In this document: positions 9,192 through 19,575 of the stretch, piece after piece
How the letters are laid out: the number at the start of each line of letters is the position of its first letter
How positions within the stretch are numbered: the stretch's first letter is position 1
NCBI GenBank assembly: GCA_963698995.1
Contig: CAVOTD010000027.1
Span: 1-64,000 of the forward strand
DNA from: AP-15 sp963698995
GTDB taxonomy: Bacteria; Pseudomonadota; Alphaproteobacteria; ATCC43930; CGMCC-115725
Reading direction: 5' to 3'
Length of the DNA stretch: 64,000 nt
Program-made: the position numbers and the translations under genes
Notes under the pieces: model-generated
Seen by the model: only the letters and a program-made list of their open reading frames with translations
Databases searched by the model: none
Told to the model about the DNA's origin: nothing

Positions 9192-10220
9192 CTACTGGAG
9201 CCGCGGCATGACCTTTTCGCAGAGCAACTGCAGTGAGCGGGTCATCTGTTCGGGTGGGATCCGCGCGCCGAAGTTCAGTTCCGCCAAAATACCGTTCAGC
9301 CCGAGTTCCTCGTGCAATTGCTGCAATCGGTCGGCAACCAGTTGCGGACCGCCGATAATGACCTTGTCGCGCATGACCTCTTCATAGGAGATGGTCCGGA
9401 CCGTCTGAGCCTCCGCCGCGCGACGCCGATTGGGAGAATTTTCGAGCCGCGTGCTCAAGGTCCGGTAGCCGGACATGATGCTCTCCTCGGCCTCCTCCTG
9501 GGCTTGCCGATCGGTATCGGCGATGTGCAGGGTCAGCCGCAGATAGACCTCTCCCTCGCCGGGATGGCCGGCCTCTCGATAAGCCTGGCGATACGCAGCG
9601 AGGTCCGGGGCCAGCCCGGACAGCGACCCGCTGCGCACCGCGACAAAAATCGGATACCCGGCTTCGCCCAGGGAGGGAAAGGTTTCCTCGCTGGCGGCAG
9701 CAACGCGGATTGGCGGACAGGGCTTTTGATAGGGCTGCGGCACGGCGGAGGCATTGGTGAAGCTGTAATATTGACCATCGTAGGAGAAAGTCGGCTGCGT
9801 CCATGCCTGCTTGACGATCGCGAGGGTCTCGAGAAACCGCTCGCGGCTTTCCGAGTAAGGCACGCCGTAAGCGACATAGGATCGCGGATTGCCGCTGCGC
9901 CCGACACCGAAAAGCAGCCGTCCCTTACTGATCTGATCGATCGTGGCGGTCTCTTCAGCAAGACGCAGCGGATGGCAGAGCGGCAGGACCTGCACGCCAG
10001 TGCCGATCTTGATGCGCCGAGTGCGTGCCGCTATGGCGCTGGCGACGGTGAGCGGCGCGGTCAATACCGAGCGGCGCGGCTGCTGGTGGATCTCGGCCAG
10101 CCAAATCGCGTCGAGGCCCCAGCGATCCGCAGCCTCGACCTGTGCGAGCGCCTCCTCGAACGCCTCCGCCGGGGCCTGCTCCGGGCGGCAATGGAATTCA
10201 TGGTAGACGCCGATTTCCAT
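9192..10220 (-). CDS. LLM class flavin-dependent oxidoreductase
   Basis: A 342-residue luciferase-like monooxygenase, distinct from but homologous to the downstream gene. Landmarks are AEIHQQPRRSVLTAPLTVAS, KIGTGVQVLPLCHPLRLAEE and GRLLFGVGRSGNPRSYVAYG. The start at 10220 (MEIGVYHEFHC) is chosen because GGAGAA lies 8 bases upstream and homologues begin there; the open frame extends to 10280. A 111-base gap separates it from the ABC permease gene upstream on the same strand. Substrate unknown. Confidence 0.87.
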   Translation of the reverse strand: MEIGVYHEFHCRPEQAPAEAFEEALAQVEAADRWGLDAIWLAEIHQQPRRSVLTAPLTVASAIAARTRRIKIGTGVQVLPLCHPLRLAEETATIDQISKGRLLFGVGRSGNPRSYVAYGVPYSESRERFLETLAIVKQAWTQPTFSYDGQYYSFTNASAVPQPYQKPCPPIRVAAASEETFPSLGEAGYPIFVAVRSGSLSGLAPDLAAYRQAYREAGHPGEGEVYLRLTLHIADTDRQAQEEAEESIMSGYRTLSTRLENSPNRRRAAEAQTVRTISYEEVMRDKVIIGGPQLVADRLQQLHEELGLNGILAELNFGARIPPEQMTRSLQLLCEKVMPRLQ

Positions 10221-10331
10221 CGATGCTTTCTCCGTCACACACGCCTTGCCGGACAACCGTAATTTCGCTCCGCTCATCATGCAAATACCGATTTCCGATC
10301 ATCGCAATGCCAGATCGGCATGGCCCCTGCG

Positions 10332-12853
10332 CTACTCGTTGCGCAGATAGGGGGCGGGCTTCGCACCGAGCGCCCGCCAAGTTCCGGCAAAGCCCAGGGC
10401 CAAGGTCAGCAAGGTGGCGAGCGCCACCGTCCACAATAGCGGCCCCGGCAGGAACACCCACTCGGTCTTCATCAGTCGGGTGACCAGAAAATAAGCGGCC
10501 ACCGTGCCGAGCGCGCCGGCGATAATCGCGGAAAGCGCGCCAATCATGCCGTGCTCGATCAAGTAGGCGCGGGTGATCGCACCCCGCGTCGCGCCCAGCA
10601 CCTTGAGCACCACCGCGTCGTAGACTCGGCGGTGATGCCCGGCCGCTACGGCTCCGCCGAGGACGAGCGTGCCGGCGGCGAGAGTGACGAGCGCGGTCAG
10701 CCGAACCGCGTTGCCAATCGTGCCGATGACACGGTCGACCGCCGCTAGCGCCTCGCGGACGTGGATCGCCGACACATTCGGAAACCGCTCGGTTACCGCG
10801 CGCGCCAAGTTTTCCTCCTCGGCCTGCGGCAGATAAACAGCGGCGAGGTGGGTCTGCGGCGCGTGCTCGAGCGTCCCTGGCGCAAACACCATGACAAAGT
10901 TGATGCCGAGCCGCTCCCAATCAATCGAGCGCAGATTGGCGACCACGGCGGTGATGTCGCGGCCGAGCAGGTTGACTGTCAGCGTATCCCCGACATTGAG
11001 CCCCATGCCTCGCGCCAGAGCGGCGTCGAACGAGACGAGCGGCGGCCCTTGATAGTCGGGCGGCCACCAGGCGCCGTCAGCGAGCCGTGACCCTCGCGGC
11101 AGGTTCGCCGAATAAGTCAGGCCGCGGTCGCTGCGCAATGCCCATTGCGCCTCGGGGGCGATCGTCGCCTGTTCGACCGGCACGCCGTTGAGCCGGGTGA
11201 TGCGGCCGCGCATCATCGGCACCTGGTCAAAGCGCGCGCCGGGGGTGGCGCGCACGTTCTCGGCAAAACCGGCCAGCTGATCCGGCTGGATATCGATAAA
11301 AAAGAAGGCGGGAGCCTCGGCCGGCAGGCGGGTTTGGACCTCGCGGGCGAGATTGCCCTCGACCAAGGCGATGGCGACCAACACCGTCAGACCGATACCG
11401 AGAGAGAGCACGATCTGTGTGGTCGGTGCGCCCGGACGGTGCAAATTGGCCAGCGCCAGGCGCAGCGCCGGTCGGTGCGGCCGGCCCAGGGCCCGGGTGG
11501 CCCATACGATCGCAGCCCCGGCGACCCGAAAGAGCGCAAAGGCGGCGATCGTTCCGCCAACAAACCACAGCGCAACGCTGCGGTCGCGTGCGCTCACCAC
11601 GGCCAAGGCGGCGAGCCCCAGACCCAAAACCAGCGTCGCGCCGACGACCGCCGGTGAGACATGGCGTTGCGCGCGATCGACGGTATCGCGGAACAGCGCG
11701 CCGGCAGGAACCCGGCCGATCCCGGCGAGCGGCCAGAGCGCAAAGACCAAGGTCGTCAACAGGCCGAACAGCGCCGCCAGGCCCAAAGGCGCCGGGTGGA
11801 TGGCAAACCGCACGGAAACCGGAAGAACGCTCGCCAAAAGCGGCGCGGCCGCGATCGGCGCCATCGCTCCAAGCATCAGCGCGACGGCAATGGCGATCGC
11901 GGCGAAGGTCATAATCTCGGTAAAATAGGTGGCGAAAACCAGCCGGCTCGACGCCCCCAGGCATTTGAGGGTGGCGATTGTCGCAGTCTTCCCGGCGATA
12001 TAGCCGCCGATCGCATTGCCGATCCCGACTCCGCCGACGAGCAGAGCCGTCAGGCCGACGAGGCTCAGATAGAGGGCGACTCGATCGATCAGCCGCTGTA
12101 GCGAGGGCGAAGCATCGCCAAAGCTGCGGATCTGCCAGCCCGCCTCGGGAAACGCGGCCGACGCCGTCTGCGCCCAGGCTTCGGGGTCGACACCGGGGAG
12201 AAGGCGCAGCCGGTAGTGATAGTTCACCAACGCGCCCGGCCGGATCAGCCCTGTTTCAGCGAGCGCCGCAGCAGAGATCAACACTCGCGGGCCGAAAATG
12301 AGCCCACCCGTCGCCGCGTCGGGCTCGCGCGCGACGGTGGCGCGCAACTGCAGCACCGCATCGCCGATCTTGATCGGGTCGCCGATCGCCAGATCGAGCC
12401 GGCTCAAGATGGCAGGATCGACCGCCGCGCCGTAACGACCGTGCTGCGGCCCAAGCGCCGAGGCGAGGCTCTGCTCCGGCGACAGAACGACCGCGCCATA
12501 GAGCGGGTAGGCGGCGTCGACCGCCTTGAGCTCTATCAGGCTGCGCTGGCCGCCGTTTGCCGTGCGCGCCATCGCCCGCATCGTGGCGATCTCCGAGACT
12601 GCACCGCCCTGCGTCAGGAAATCGCGCTCAGCGAGAGCAGCCGGACGGTAGGCCAGGCGTGCCTCGACGTCACCGCCGAGCAAGTCCCGGGCATTCGCCT
12701 TGATCCCGGCGGTGACCGAAGCGGCGATCGAGCCGATGGCGGCGATCGCGGTAACCCCGAGGACGAGGCAGCCGAGAAACACACCAAGGCCCCGAACGCC
12801 GCCGCGCAGTTCGCGGCGGGCGAGGGTAATAGGGTAGACTGGCGACGGCGCGG

Positions 12854-12857
<4 letters not shown>
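10332..12857 (-). CDS. FtsX-like ABC transporter permease (YbbP-like)
   Basis: An 841-residue permease with the MacB/FtsX architecture duplicated: an N-terminal TM helix (residues 22-50), a large periplasmic domain, three TM helices around 260-380, further TM segments around 395-450 and 480-500, a second soluble domain, and a C-terminal FtsX domain (AVRLTALVTLAAGTLVLGG through LALGFAGTWRALGAKPAPYL). The motif ATIATLKCLGASSRLVF is the conserved cytoplasmic coupling segment. Its ATG overlaps the stop of the ATPase gene by 4 bases, so the two are translationally coupled. By analogy with E. coli ybbA-ybbP beside tesA it is probably a lipophilic-substrate or lipoprotein exporter; the substrate is unproven. 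Confidence 0.88.
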
Positions 12858-13591
<734 letters not shown>

Positions 13592-13735
13592 ATTCCGTCC
13601 CAGCCAAGCAGAGCGGCACGGCAGACCGGCTGGCATGATGCGACCCGCGACGGCTGGCGCCGAAACTCCGGTCCATATGGCGCTATAATTTTTGTTTGCA
13701 ACGCGTTGCCAGTTCGGTGCCATGCCCTTTACCCT

Positions 13736-13790
13736 CGCGCTGACCCGGATCCTTCACTCCGGCCCTCGCCTCGCTCGCGGGGTCAGGGGT
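13736..13790. repeat. palindromic repeat related to the 46957-47024 element
   Basis: The stretch has CTGACCC at 13740-13746 pairing with GGGTCAG at 13780-13786, and the CCTCGCCTCGCTCGCGGGG core resembles the repeat between argH and lptM. It lies immediately before the signal-peptide codons of the esterase gene, so it is probably non-coding and limits how far upstream that gene can start. Confidence 0.45.
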
Positions 13791-13834
13791 CCAGCGCCCT
13801 CCGGCGTCTGCTCGCCGCGGTCGTGTTCAGTGTG

Positions 13835-14422
13835 ATGACCTTTTCTGGTCCGGCCATGGCGCGCGTTCCGGTGATCCTCGATTTCGGCGACAGCCTGACC
13901 GCCGGCTTCGGGCTGCCGCCCGGACAAGCCTTTCCAGCACAGCTTCAAAAATGGCTGCACGAGCGCGGGATCGAGGCGCGGGTCGTCAACGCCGGGGTCT
14001 CCGGTGACACCACTGCGGGTGGTTTGGCGCGGCTCGACTGGGCGCTGGCCGACAGGCCCGATCTGGTGATCCTGGCGCTCGGCGCCAACGACGCTTTGCG
14101 CGGCATCGAGCCGTCGAGCGTGCGCGATAATCTCGACAAGATGATTGCCAAAATCGAGGCCAGCGGCGGCACCAAAGTGTTGCTCCTCGGCATGCAGGCC
14201 CCGCCGAACTGGGGAGAAGAATACAAACGGGCTTTCGATCACATTTTCCCGGAGCTTGCGCGCCGCCATCATTTGCCGCTCTATCCGTTCTTTCTCGAAG
14301 GTGTGGCGATGAAGCCGGAACTCAACCAAGCGGACGGACTGCATCCGAACGAACGCGGCGTTGCAGTGCTCGTCGAGCTGATCGCGCCGGTGGTGGCCGG
14401 CCTGATCGGAGGCTCGTCATGA
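13835..14422 (+). CDS. SGNH/GDSL arylesterase, TesA-like
   Basis: Periplasmic esterase/lysophospholipase of the TesA family. Block I is FGDSLTAGFGLPPG (nucleophile Ser in GDS), block II NAGVSGDTTAGG, block III LGANDALRG, and block V DGLHPNERG supplies catalytic Asp and His. The upstream in-frame codons encode a signal peptide ending in MTFSGPAMA, so the true start is probably somewhat before the ATG at 13835 given here. The only upstream in-frame options are non-ATG (GTG at 13823, CTG at 13808), because a palindromic repeat occupies 13736-13790. The stop overlaps the FIST gene start by 4 bases. Confidence 0.85.
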   Translation: MTFSGPAMARVPVILDFGDSLTAGFGLPPGQAFPAQLQKWLHERGIEARVVNAGVSGDTTAGGLARLDWALADRPDLVILALGANDALRGIEPSSVRDNLDKMIAKIEASGGTKVLLLGMQAPPNWGEEYKRAFDHIFPELARRHHLPLYPFFLEGVAMKPELNQADGLHPNERGVAVLVELIAPVVAGLIGGSS

Positions 14423-15546
14423 GCGCGCAGTTCGCCGCCGCCACGGCAGTCGGAGATCCGGCGAGCCTGGCGGCGCAGTGCATCGCCGGCATGTCGGCCG
14501 CCAACGGGGCGAATCTCGGCTTTCTCTATTTGACCGAGTCTGCCGCGCCGGTGCTGCCCGCCTTGGTTCGCGCCCTTGCCAAACACACCGGGGTGGAATC
14601 TTGGGTCGGCGGGGTGGGCCTCGGGATCTGCTCGGCAAGCGAGGAAATCTTCGATCAGCCCGCGGTAGTTGCAATGACTGCCGCCTTGCCGCCGGACAGC
14701 TTCCGAATATTCTCGGCGACCGACGATCCAGGAGCGGATCTGCCGCGCCGGCACGCCGCCTGGATGGAGATGTCAAACCCCACCCTTGCCCTCGTTCACG
14801 CCGACCCGCGCTGTCCCGACTTGCCGAGGGCGGCGATCGAGGTCGCTGCGGCGAGCGGCGCCTTTCTCGTCGGCGGTCTCGTATCGCACCGTTGTGCCGG
14901 GCCGCTGCTGGCGCGCACGCCCGGCAATGACGGTCTTGGCAGCAACGGAGTGTCCGGGCTAATGCTGGCGCCTGGGGTTGCTGTTGCCACTGGGTTGACC
15001 CAGGGTTGTATGCCGATCGGGCCAGTGCACCGGATCGACGAAGCGCGCGACAACGTCGTCATGGTCATCGACGGGCGCCCGGCATTGGCCGTCTTCACCG
15101 AAGATATCGGACCCGGGCTCGCCAGCGACCTGCAGCGCGTCGGCGGGCTGATTTTTGCCGGATTGCCGGTCGCCGGCTCGGACACCGGCGACTATCTCGT
15201 CCGTAACCTGATGGCGATCGACCCCGGACGGGGCTGGCTGGTGATGGGTGCGGAGGTTATGTCGGGCGATCCGATTGTGTTCTGCCGTCGCGATCCCGAG
15301 AGCGCCCGCCGCGATATGGTCCGCATGGTGAGGCAGCTCGCCGGGCGGCTCAATGGCTCGCCGAAAGCGGGAATATATGTCAGCTGCGTAGCGCGCGGGG
15401 CTGCTCTCTTCGGCGATGCCGGCGTGGAAGCCCAGCTGATCCGCGAGGGCTTGGGTGAATTCCCGTTGATCGGGTTCTTCGCCAATGGCGAGATCTCGCG
15501 CGATCGCCTCTACGGCCATACCGGCGTGCTGACCCTTTTTACCTGA
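14419..15546 (+). CDS. FIST domain-containing protein
   Basis: A 375-residue protein made of FIST-N (roughly residues 30-215) and FIST-C (roughly 225-355), a module proposed to sense small ligands such as amino acids. Recognisable parts are SWVGGVGLGICSASEE, GAFLVGGLVSHR, PIGPVHRIDEARDNVVMVID and GIYVSCVARGAALFG with a conserved Cys. No output domain is attached. Its ATG overlaps the esterase stop (ATGA), so the two genes are co-expressed. There is no signal peptide, so it is cytoplasmic. Function in this context is unknown. Confidence 0.82.
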   Translation: MSAQFAAATAVGDPASLAAQCIAGMSAANGANLGFLYLTESAAPVLPALVRALAKHTGVESWVGGVGLGICSASEEIFDQPAVVAMTAALPPDSFRIFSATDDPGADLPRRHAAWMEMSNPTLALVHADPRCPDLPRAAIEVAAASGAFLVGGLVSHRCAGPLLARTPGNDGLGSNGVSGLMLAPGVAVATGLTQGCMPIGPVHRIDEARDNVVMVIDGRPALAVFTEDIGPGLASDLQRVGGLIFAGLPVAGSDTGDYLVRNLMAIDPGRGWLVMGAEVMSGDPIVFCRRDPESARRDMVRMVRQLAGRLNGSPKAGIYVSCVARGAALFGDAGVEAQLIREGLGEFPLIGFFANGEISRDRLYGHTGVLTLFT

Positions 15547-15577
15547 AGCTGGGAGCCCTGGCTGGTGGGCGGTCGGA

Positions 15578-16189
15578 ATGTTGCGTCTGTTCGTTGGAAT
15601 CGGCTTTCCGCCTGAGCTCAAACTGCAGCTGTCGTTGTTGTGCTCCGGGGTGACCGGCGCCAAATGGGTCGATCCCGGCAATTTCCACCTGACCTTGCGC
15701 TTTATCGGCGAGATTGCCGAGGACGCCGCCGCCGATATAGACGATGCATTGTCGCGACTGCGAGCACGCGGTTTCACGTTGCAAATCGCGGGGATCGGGG
15801 TATTTGGCGGTGACAAGCCGCGCAGCCTATGGGCTGGCGTCGAACGCAGCTCGGAGCTCGTCGGGCTGCGCGACAAGATTGAACACGCGCTGATCCGGGT
15901 CGGATTGCCGCCGGAACCGCGGAAATTCACGCCTCACGTCACTCTGGCGCGGCTGCGCAATCCGCCGCTTGACGCATTACGCGACTTTCTTGCTGCGCAC
16001 GCCCGGTTCCGTGCCGAGCCACTTGCGGTCGCAAGCTTCGGTCTGATCGCTAGCTTCCAGACCCGGTCCGGGTCGGTCTACGAAGACCAGGCTGACTACC
16101 CACTGCTGGCCGAGGAACGCCCCGGAGCTGACCGCGGATCATTCGGCCGGTCCGTCGCGCAAGATCTCGGCTCAGGCGAGGAAAACTGA
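15578..16189 (+). CDS. thpR: RNA 2',3'-cyclic phosphodiesterase (2H family)
   Basis: A 203-residue member of the 2H phosphoesterase family (LigT/ThpR). Both catalytic HxTx motifs are visible: HLTLRF near residue 37 and HVTLARL near residue 127. The N-terminus MLRLFVGIGFPPEL is typical. It hydrolyses 2',3'-cyclic phosphodiesters in RNA and reverses 2'-5' RNA ligation in vitro; the physiological role is unclear. Thirty-one bases separate it from the FIST gene and 36 from the EVE gene, so it may belong to one transcript from tesA onward. The last 25 residues are variable. Confidence 0.88.
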   Translation: MLRLFVGIGFPPELKLQLSLLCSGVTGAKWVDPGNFHLTLRFIGEIAEDAAADIDDALSRLRARGFTLQIAGIGVFGGDKPRSLWAGVERSSELVGLRDKIEHALIRVGLPPEPRKFTPHVTLARLRNPPLDALRDFLAAHARFRAEPLAVASFGLIASFQTRSGSVYEDQADYPLLAEERPGADRGSFGRSVAQDLGSGEEN

Positions 16190-16225
16190 CGTTGCGGCGC
16201 AACCCTCTCGGGAGAGGTGAGATAA

Positions 16226-16642
16226 ATGGCTTACTGGCTGCTCAAATCGGAACCGTCGAGCTATTCGTGGGACCAGCTCGTAGCGGACGGCCGGACCCGT
16301 TGGGACGGCGTGCGCAACGCGCAGGCGCTAAACAATCTGCGGGCGATGAAGCTCGGGGACCGCGCTTTCTTTTATCATTCGAACGAAGGCAAAGAGATCG
16401 TCGGTGTCATCGAAGTGATCAAGACTTTTTATCCCGACCCGGCCGACACGAGCGGCAAGCTTGGCATGGTTGATATTAGACCCATTATGCCGACCGCAAT
16501 GACCGTCGGACTTCCGGCAATGAAAGCTAATCCCGAACTATCGCGTCTGTCGTTGCTGAAGCAGTCGCGACTGTCTGTCTGTCCGGTCAGCGAAAGCGAA
16601 TGGTCTGAACTTTGCAAAATGGCGGGCATCTCCTCGCGATAG
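16226..16642 (+). CDS. EVE domain-containing protein
   Basis: A 138-residue stand-alone EVE domain, structurally related to PUA and YTH and able to bind modified bases. Typical segments are MAYWLLKSEPSSYSWDQL, WDGVRNAQALNNLRAMK, GDRAFFYHSNEGKEIVGV and SLLKQSRLSVCPVSE with the conserved Arg. The Shine-Dalgarno GAGAGG lies in the 3' arm of a small hairpin (CCTCTC at 16204-16209 with GAGAGG at 16212-16217). It follows thpR directly, a common pairing of RNA-related genes in alphaproteobacteria. Confidence 0.88.
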   Translation: MAYWLLKSEPSSYSWDQLVADGRTRWDGVRNAQALNNLRAMKLGDRAFFYHSNEGKEIVGVIEVIKTFYPDPADTSGKLGMVDIRPIMPTAMTVGLPAMKANPELSRLSLLKQSRLSVCPVSESEWSELCKMAGISSR

Positions 16643-16797
16643 TAAGATTTCAACAGAAGAACTGCCGTCAGAAATTCGTCCTGTTTACGATTTGTTACAT
16701 CGATTTTACAAAACTTTACGCGTTGCGCTTCAATAAGGGCATCATGATCGAGCATCCGATAGCTTACCGAAGAAGAACCAGGGGAGAGCGATTCAGC

Positions 16798-17505
16798 ATG
16801 CTCGACCATTTTTTTGAAACTGGGGTTGGTTTCCCGCACGTTCTGATGGGCGGGACTGTTGGTGCCGCTGGCCGGCATCTGGCGATCGTCGATCAGAGCC
16901 GGTTGCGCTGCGACTGCCTCAAATTAGCGCTTGGCATGCAGCCTCGACGGTGGCGTGTGACCGATCTCGCTGCGGCTTCCGAATTGCGGCGACTGATCCT
17001 GCGCGGCGAGGAATTTGACGTAATCCTGATCGGTGGGTCGATTTGTGCGCAAATCGATCTGGCGGATATTTCGCTGTTGGCTGCCGCCGCGCCGCAAACG
17101 CCTATCCTTGTTGCGGCAGATTGCGACGACCCGGAGCGAGCACTGGCCATATTGCATGCCGGTGCGCGCGGCTTCTTGCCGACGAGCTACAGCCTCAAGC
17201 TGCTGTTGGGCGCACTCGACCGCCTGCGCGCCGGTGGAAATTACGTGCCTCTGGCGTTGACCGAGGCAGTCCCCGTGACGCCTGCCGCGAAAGCAGAGCT
17301 CGCTCCCTGGCGGGAATTGACCCCCCGCCAGCGCGACGTCTTGGCGTTGATCTCGGAAGGTAAGTCGAACAAGCTGATCGCCGACGCGCTGACCATGTCC
17401 GAAAGCACGGTCAAAGCGCATGTCAAACAGATAATTCGCCGCCTCAATGTCGCCAATCGGACGCAAGCCGCGTTGCTCGCGACACGGGCCGTTGCCGGAC
17501 ACTAG
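16798..17505 (+). CDS. LuxR-family regulator with a degenerate receiver domain
   Basis: About 235 residues from the ATG at 16798, which has GGGGAGAG upstream; an ATG at 16744 is an alternative. The N-terminal part (AIVDQSRLRCDCLKLAL through LRAGGNYVPL) has the receiver fold, but the strand normally ending in the phosphoacceptor Asp reads EEFDVILIGGSICA, so the Asp is replaced by Gly. The C-terminus is a full NarL/LuxR helix-turn-helix (ELTPRQRDVLALISEGKSN, SESTVKAHVKQIIRRLNV). It is likely phosphorylation-independent or responds to a ligand. No kinase gene is nearby. The upstream bases 16650-16740 are A+T-rich, consistent with a promoter. Confidence 0.82.
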   Translation: MLDHFFETGVGFPHVLMGGTVGAAGRHLAIVDQSRLRCDCLKLALGMQPRRWRVTDLAAASELRRLILRGEEFDVILIGGSICAQIDLADISLLAAAAPQTPILVAADCDDPERALAILHAGARGFLPTSYSLKLLLGALDRLRAGGNYVPLALTEAVPVTPAAKAELAPWRELTPRQRDVLALISEGKSNKLIADALTMSESTVKAHVKQIIRRLNVANRTQAALLATRAVAGH

Positions 17506-17619
17506 CCCGGGGCCAACTCGACGCGGCGTAAGGGGTATTGTAACGACTTAGTGGCGCGGAATATCTTCGAGTGTCAGATGCCACGGGGGCAGGCGTCGGC
17601 GGTCGAGGAGAAAAGCGCG

Positions 17620-19562
17620 ATGTCCGGCCGGATACTGATTCCAATCTCTGCTCATCCTCAAATCGGCAAGATCAACGAAGCCGAGTATTTCCGGCTTTAC
17701 CAGCGCTCACTCGCCGATCCCGACCGGTTCTGGGCCGACCAAGGCAAGCGTCTCGACTGGGTCAGGCCGTTCACCAAGGTGCGCAGCGGCTCGTTCGAGG
17801 GCAATGTGCGCATTGCTTGGTACGAGGATGGAACTCTCAACGCGTCGTCCAACTGCGTTGATCGCCACCTGCCGCGGCGCTCCGAGCAAACCGCGATACT
17901 TTGGGAAAGCGACGATCCGGGCGACGACCGCCGCGTCACCTACCGCGAGCTGCACGATTCGGTGTGCCGCCTCGCCAACGCTCTGAAGGCGCGGGGCGTC
18001 CGGAAAGGCGACCGCGTCACAATCTATCTGCCGATGATTCCGGAAGCTGCGATCGCGATGCTGGCCTGCGCCCGTATCGGTGCAATCCACTCGGTCGTAT
18101 TCGGGGGCTTCTCACCCGATAGCCTCGTCGGGCGCATCCGGGATTGTCGCTCGACGGTGCTGATCACCGCTGATGAGGGGCGGCGTGGCGGCCGCGCGAT
18201 TCCGCTCAAGCGCAACTCCGATGACGCGTTGCGGCATTGTCCGGAAGTCCGCGACGTGATTGTCGTCCGCCACACCGGCGGCGACATCGACTGGGTGGAA
18301 GGTCGCGACCTGTGGTACCACGAAGCGTGTGCTGCGGCGTCGCCCGACTGCCCGCCCGAGGAGATGTCGGCGGAGGATCCGCTGTTCATTCTCTATACCT
18401 CGGGCTCGACCGGGCAGCCGAAAGGCGTGCTGCACACCACCGGCGGGTATCTCGTCCACGCATCGATGACGCATGAATACGTCTTCGATTACCGCGACGG
18501 CGAGGTCTACTGGTGCACCGCCGATGTCGGCTGGGTGACCGGGCACAGCTACATCGTCTATGGTCCGCTTGCCAATGGCGCGACGACCTTGATGTTCGAG
18601 GGGGTACCCAATTACCCGGATCCGTCGCGGTTCTGGCAGGTCGTCGACAAGCACAATGTCCGGATCTTCTACACCGCGCCGACGGCGATCCGCGCCCTGA
18701 TGCGTGAGGGCGAAGACTATGTCCGGCGCGACCAGCCGGCGCTCGCTGCGGATTCTCGGGACGGTCGGCGAACCGATCAATCCCGAGGCATGGTTGTGGT
18801 ATTACGATCACGTCGGCGAGGGGCGGTGCCCAGTCGTCGACACGTGGTGGCAGACCGAGACCGGCGGGATCCTGATTACGCCGATCCCCGGCGCGACGCC
18901 GTTGAAGCCGGGGTCCGCGACCCGGCCTTTCTTCGGCGTGGAGCCGGTGATCGTCGATAATGAAGGCGAGATCATCGAGGGCTCCGGCGAGGGCAATCTC
19001 TGCATCTGCTCGACCATGGCCGGGGATCATGCGCACGGTCTTCGGCGACCACGCGCGCTTTCTCCAGACCTATTTTTCGAACTTTCCGGGGCTCTATTTT
19101 ACCGGCGATGGCGCCCGCAGGGACGAGGATGGCTACTATTGGCTGACCGGAAGGGTCGACGATGTCATCAATGTTGCCGGCCATCGGCTCGGCACCGCCG
19201 AGATCGAGAGCGCGCTTGTTGCCCATCCGAAGGTTGCCGAAGCCGCCGTCGTCGGCTACCCGCACGACATCAAGGGCCAAGGCATCTACGCCTACGTGAC
19301 GTTGATCGTCAGCGAAACCCCAAATGACGAGTTGCGGCGTGAGCTCGTCGCTTGGGTGAGGCGAGAGATCAGCCCGATCGCTGCCCCCGATCTCCTGCAA
19401 TGGGCGCCGGGTCTGCCGAAGACGCGTTCCGGCAAGATCATGCGGCGGATTTTGCGAAAGATCGCGGCCAACGAGCATGACGCCCTCGGCGACGTGACGA
19501 CCCTGGCCGATCCGACGGTTGTCGATGACCTGGTCGACAACCGGGTGAACCGGGTGCCGTGA
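17620..19562 (+). CDS. acs: acetyl-CoA synthetase (AMP-forming), two +1 frame breaks
   Basis: Converts acetate, ATP and CoA to acetyl-CoA via acetyl-AMP. Visible are the P-loop YTSGSTGQPKG, the A5 motif TWWQTETGG, GDGARRDEDGYYWLTGRVDD, and the C-terminal lysine-acetylation motif PKTRSGKIMRR. The frame moves +1 at about 18730-18733 (GACC, before RRSLRILGTVGEPINPEAW) and again at about 19012-19015 (GACC, before WPGIMRTVFGDH). Removing two bases gives 646 residues, the normal length. The start is the ATG at 17620 with GAGGAG 9 bases upstream. Read literally, the enzyme is split into three pieces. Confidence 0.9.
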
Positions 19563-19575
19563 GGTCCGGGGCCGC

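Noticed and set aside
13706..13834. longer N-terminus of the TesA-like esterase from TTG at 13706
   Set aside because: The region 13736-13790 is a palindromic repeat, so a signal peptide that long and repeat-derived is unlikely.
17551..17619. upstream extension of acs to 17551
   Set aside because: The extra 23 residues are not part of the family, and the ATG at 17620 has a good GAGGAG ribosome site.
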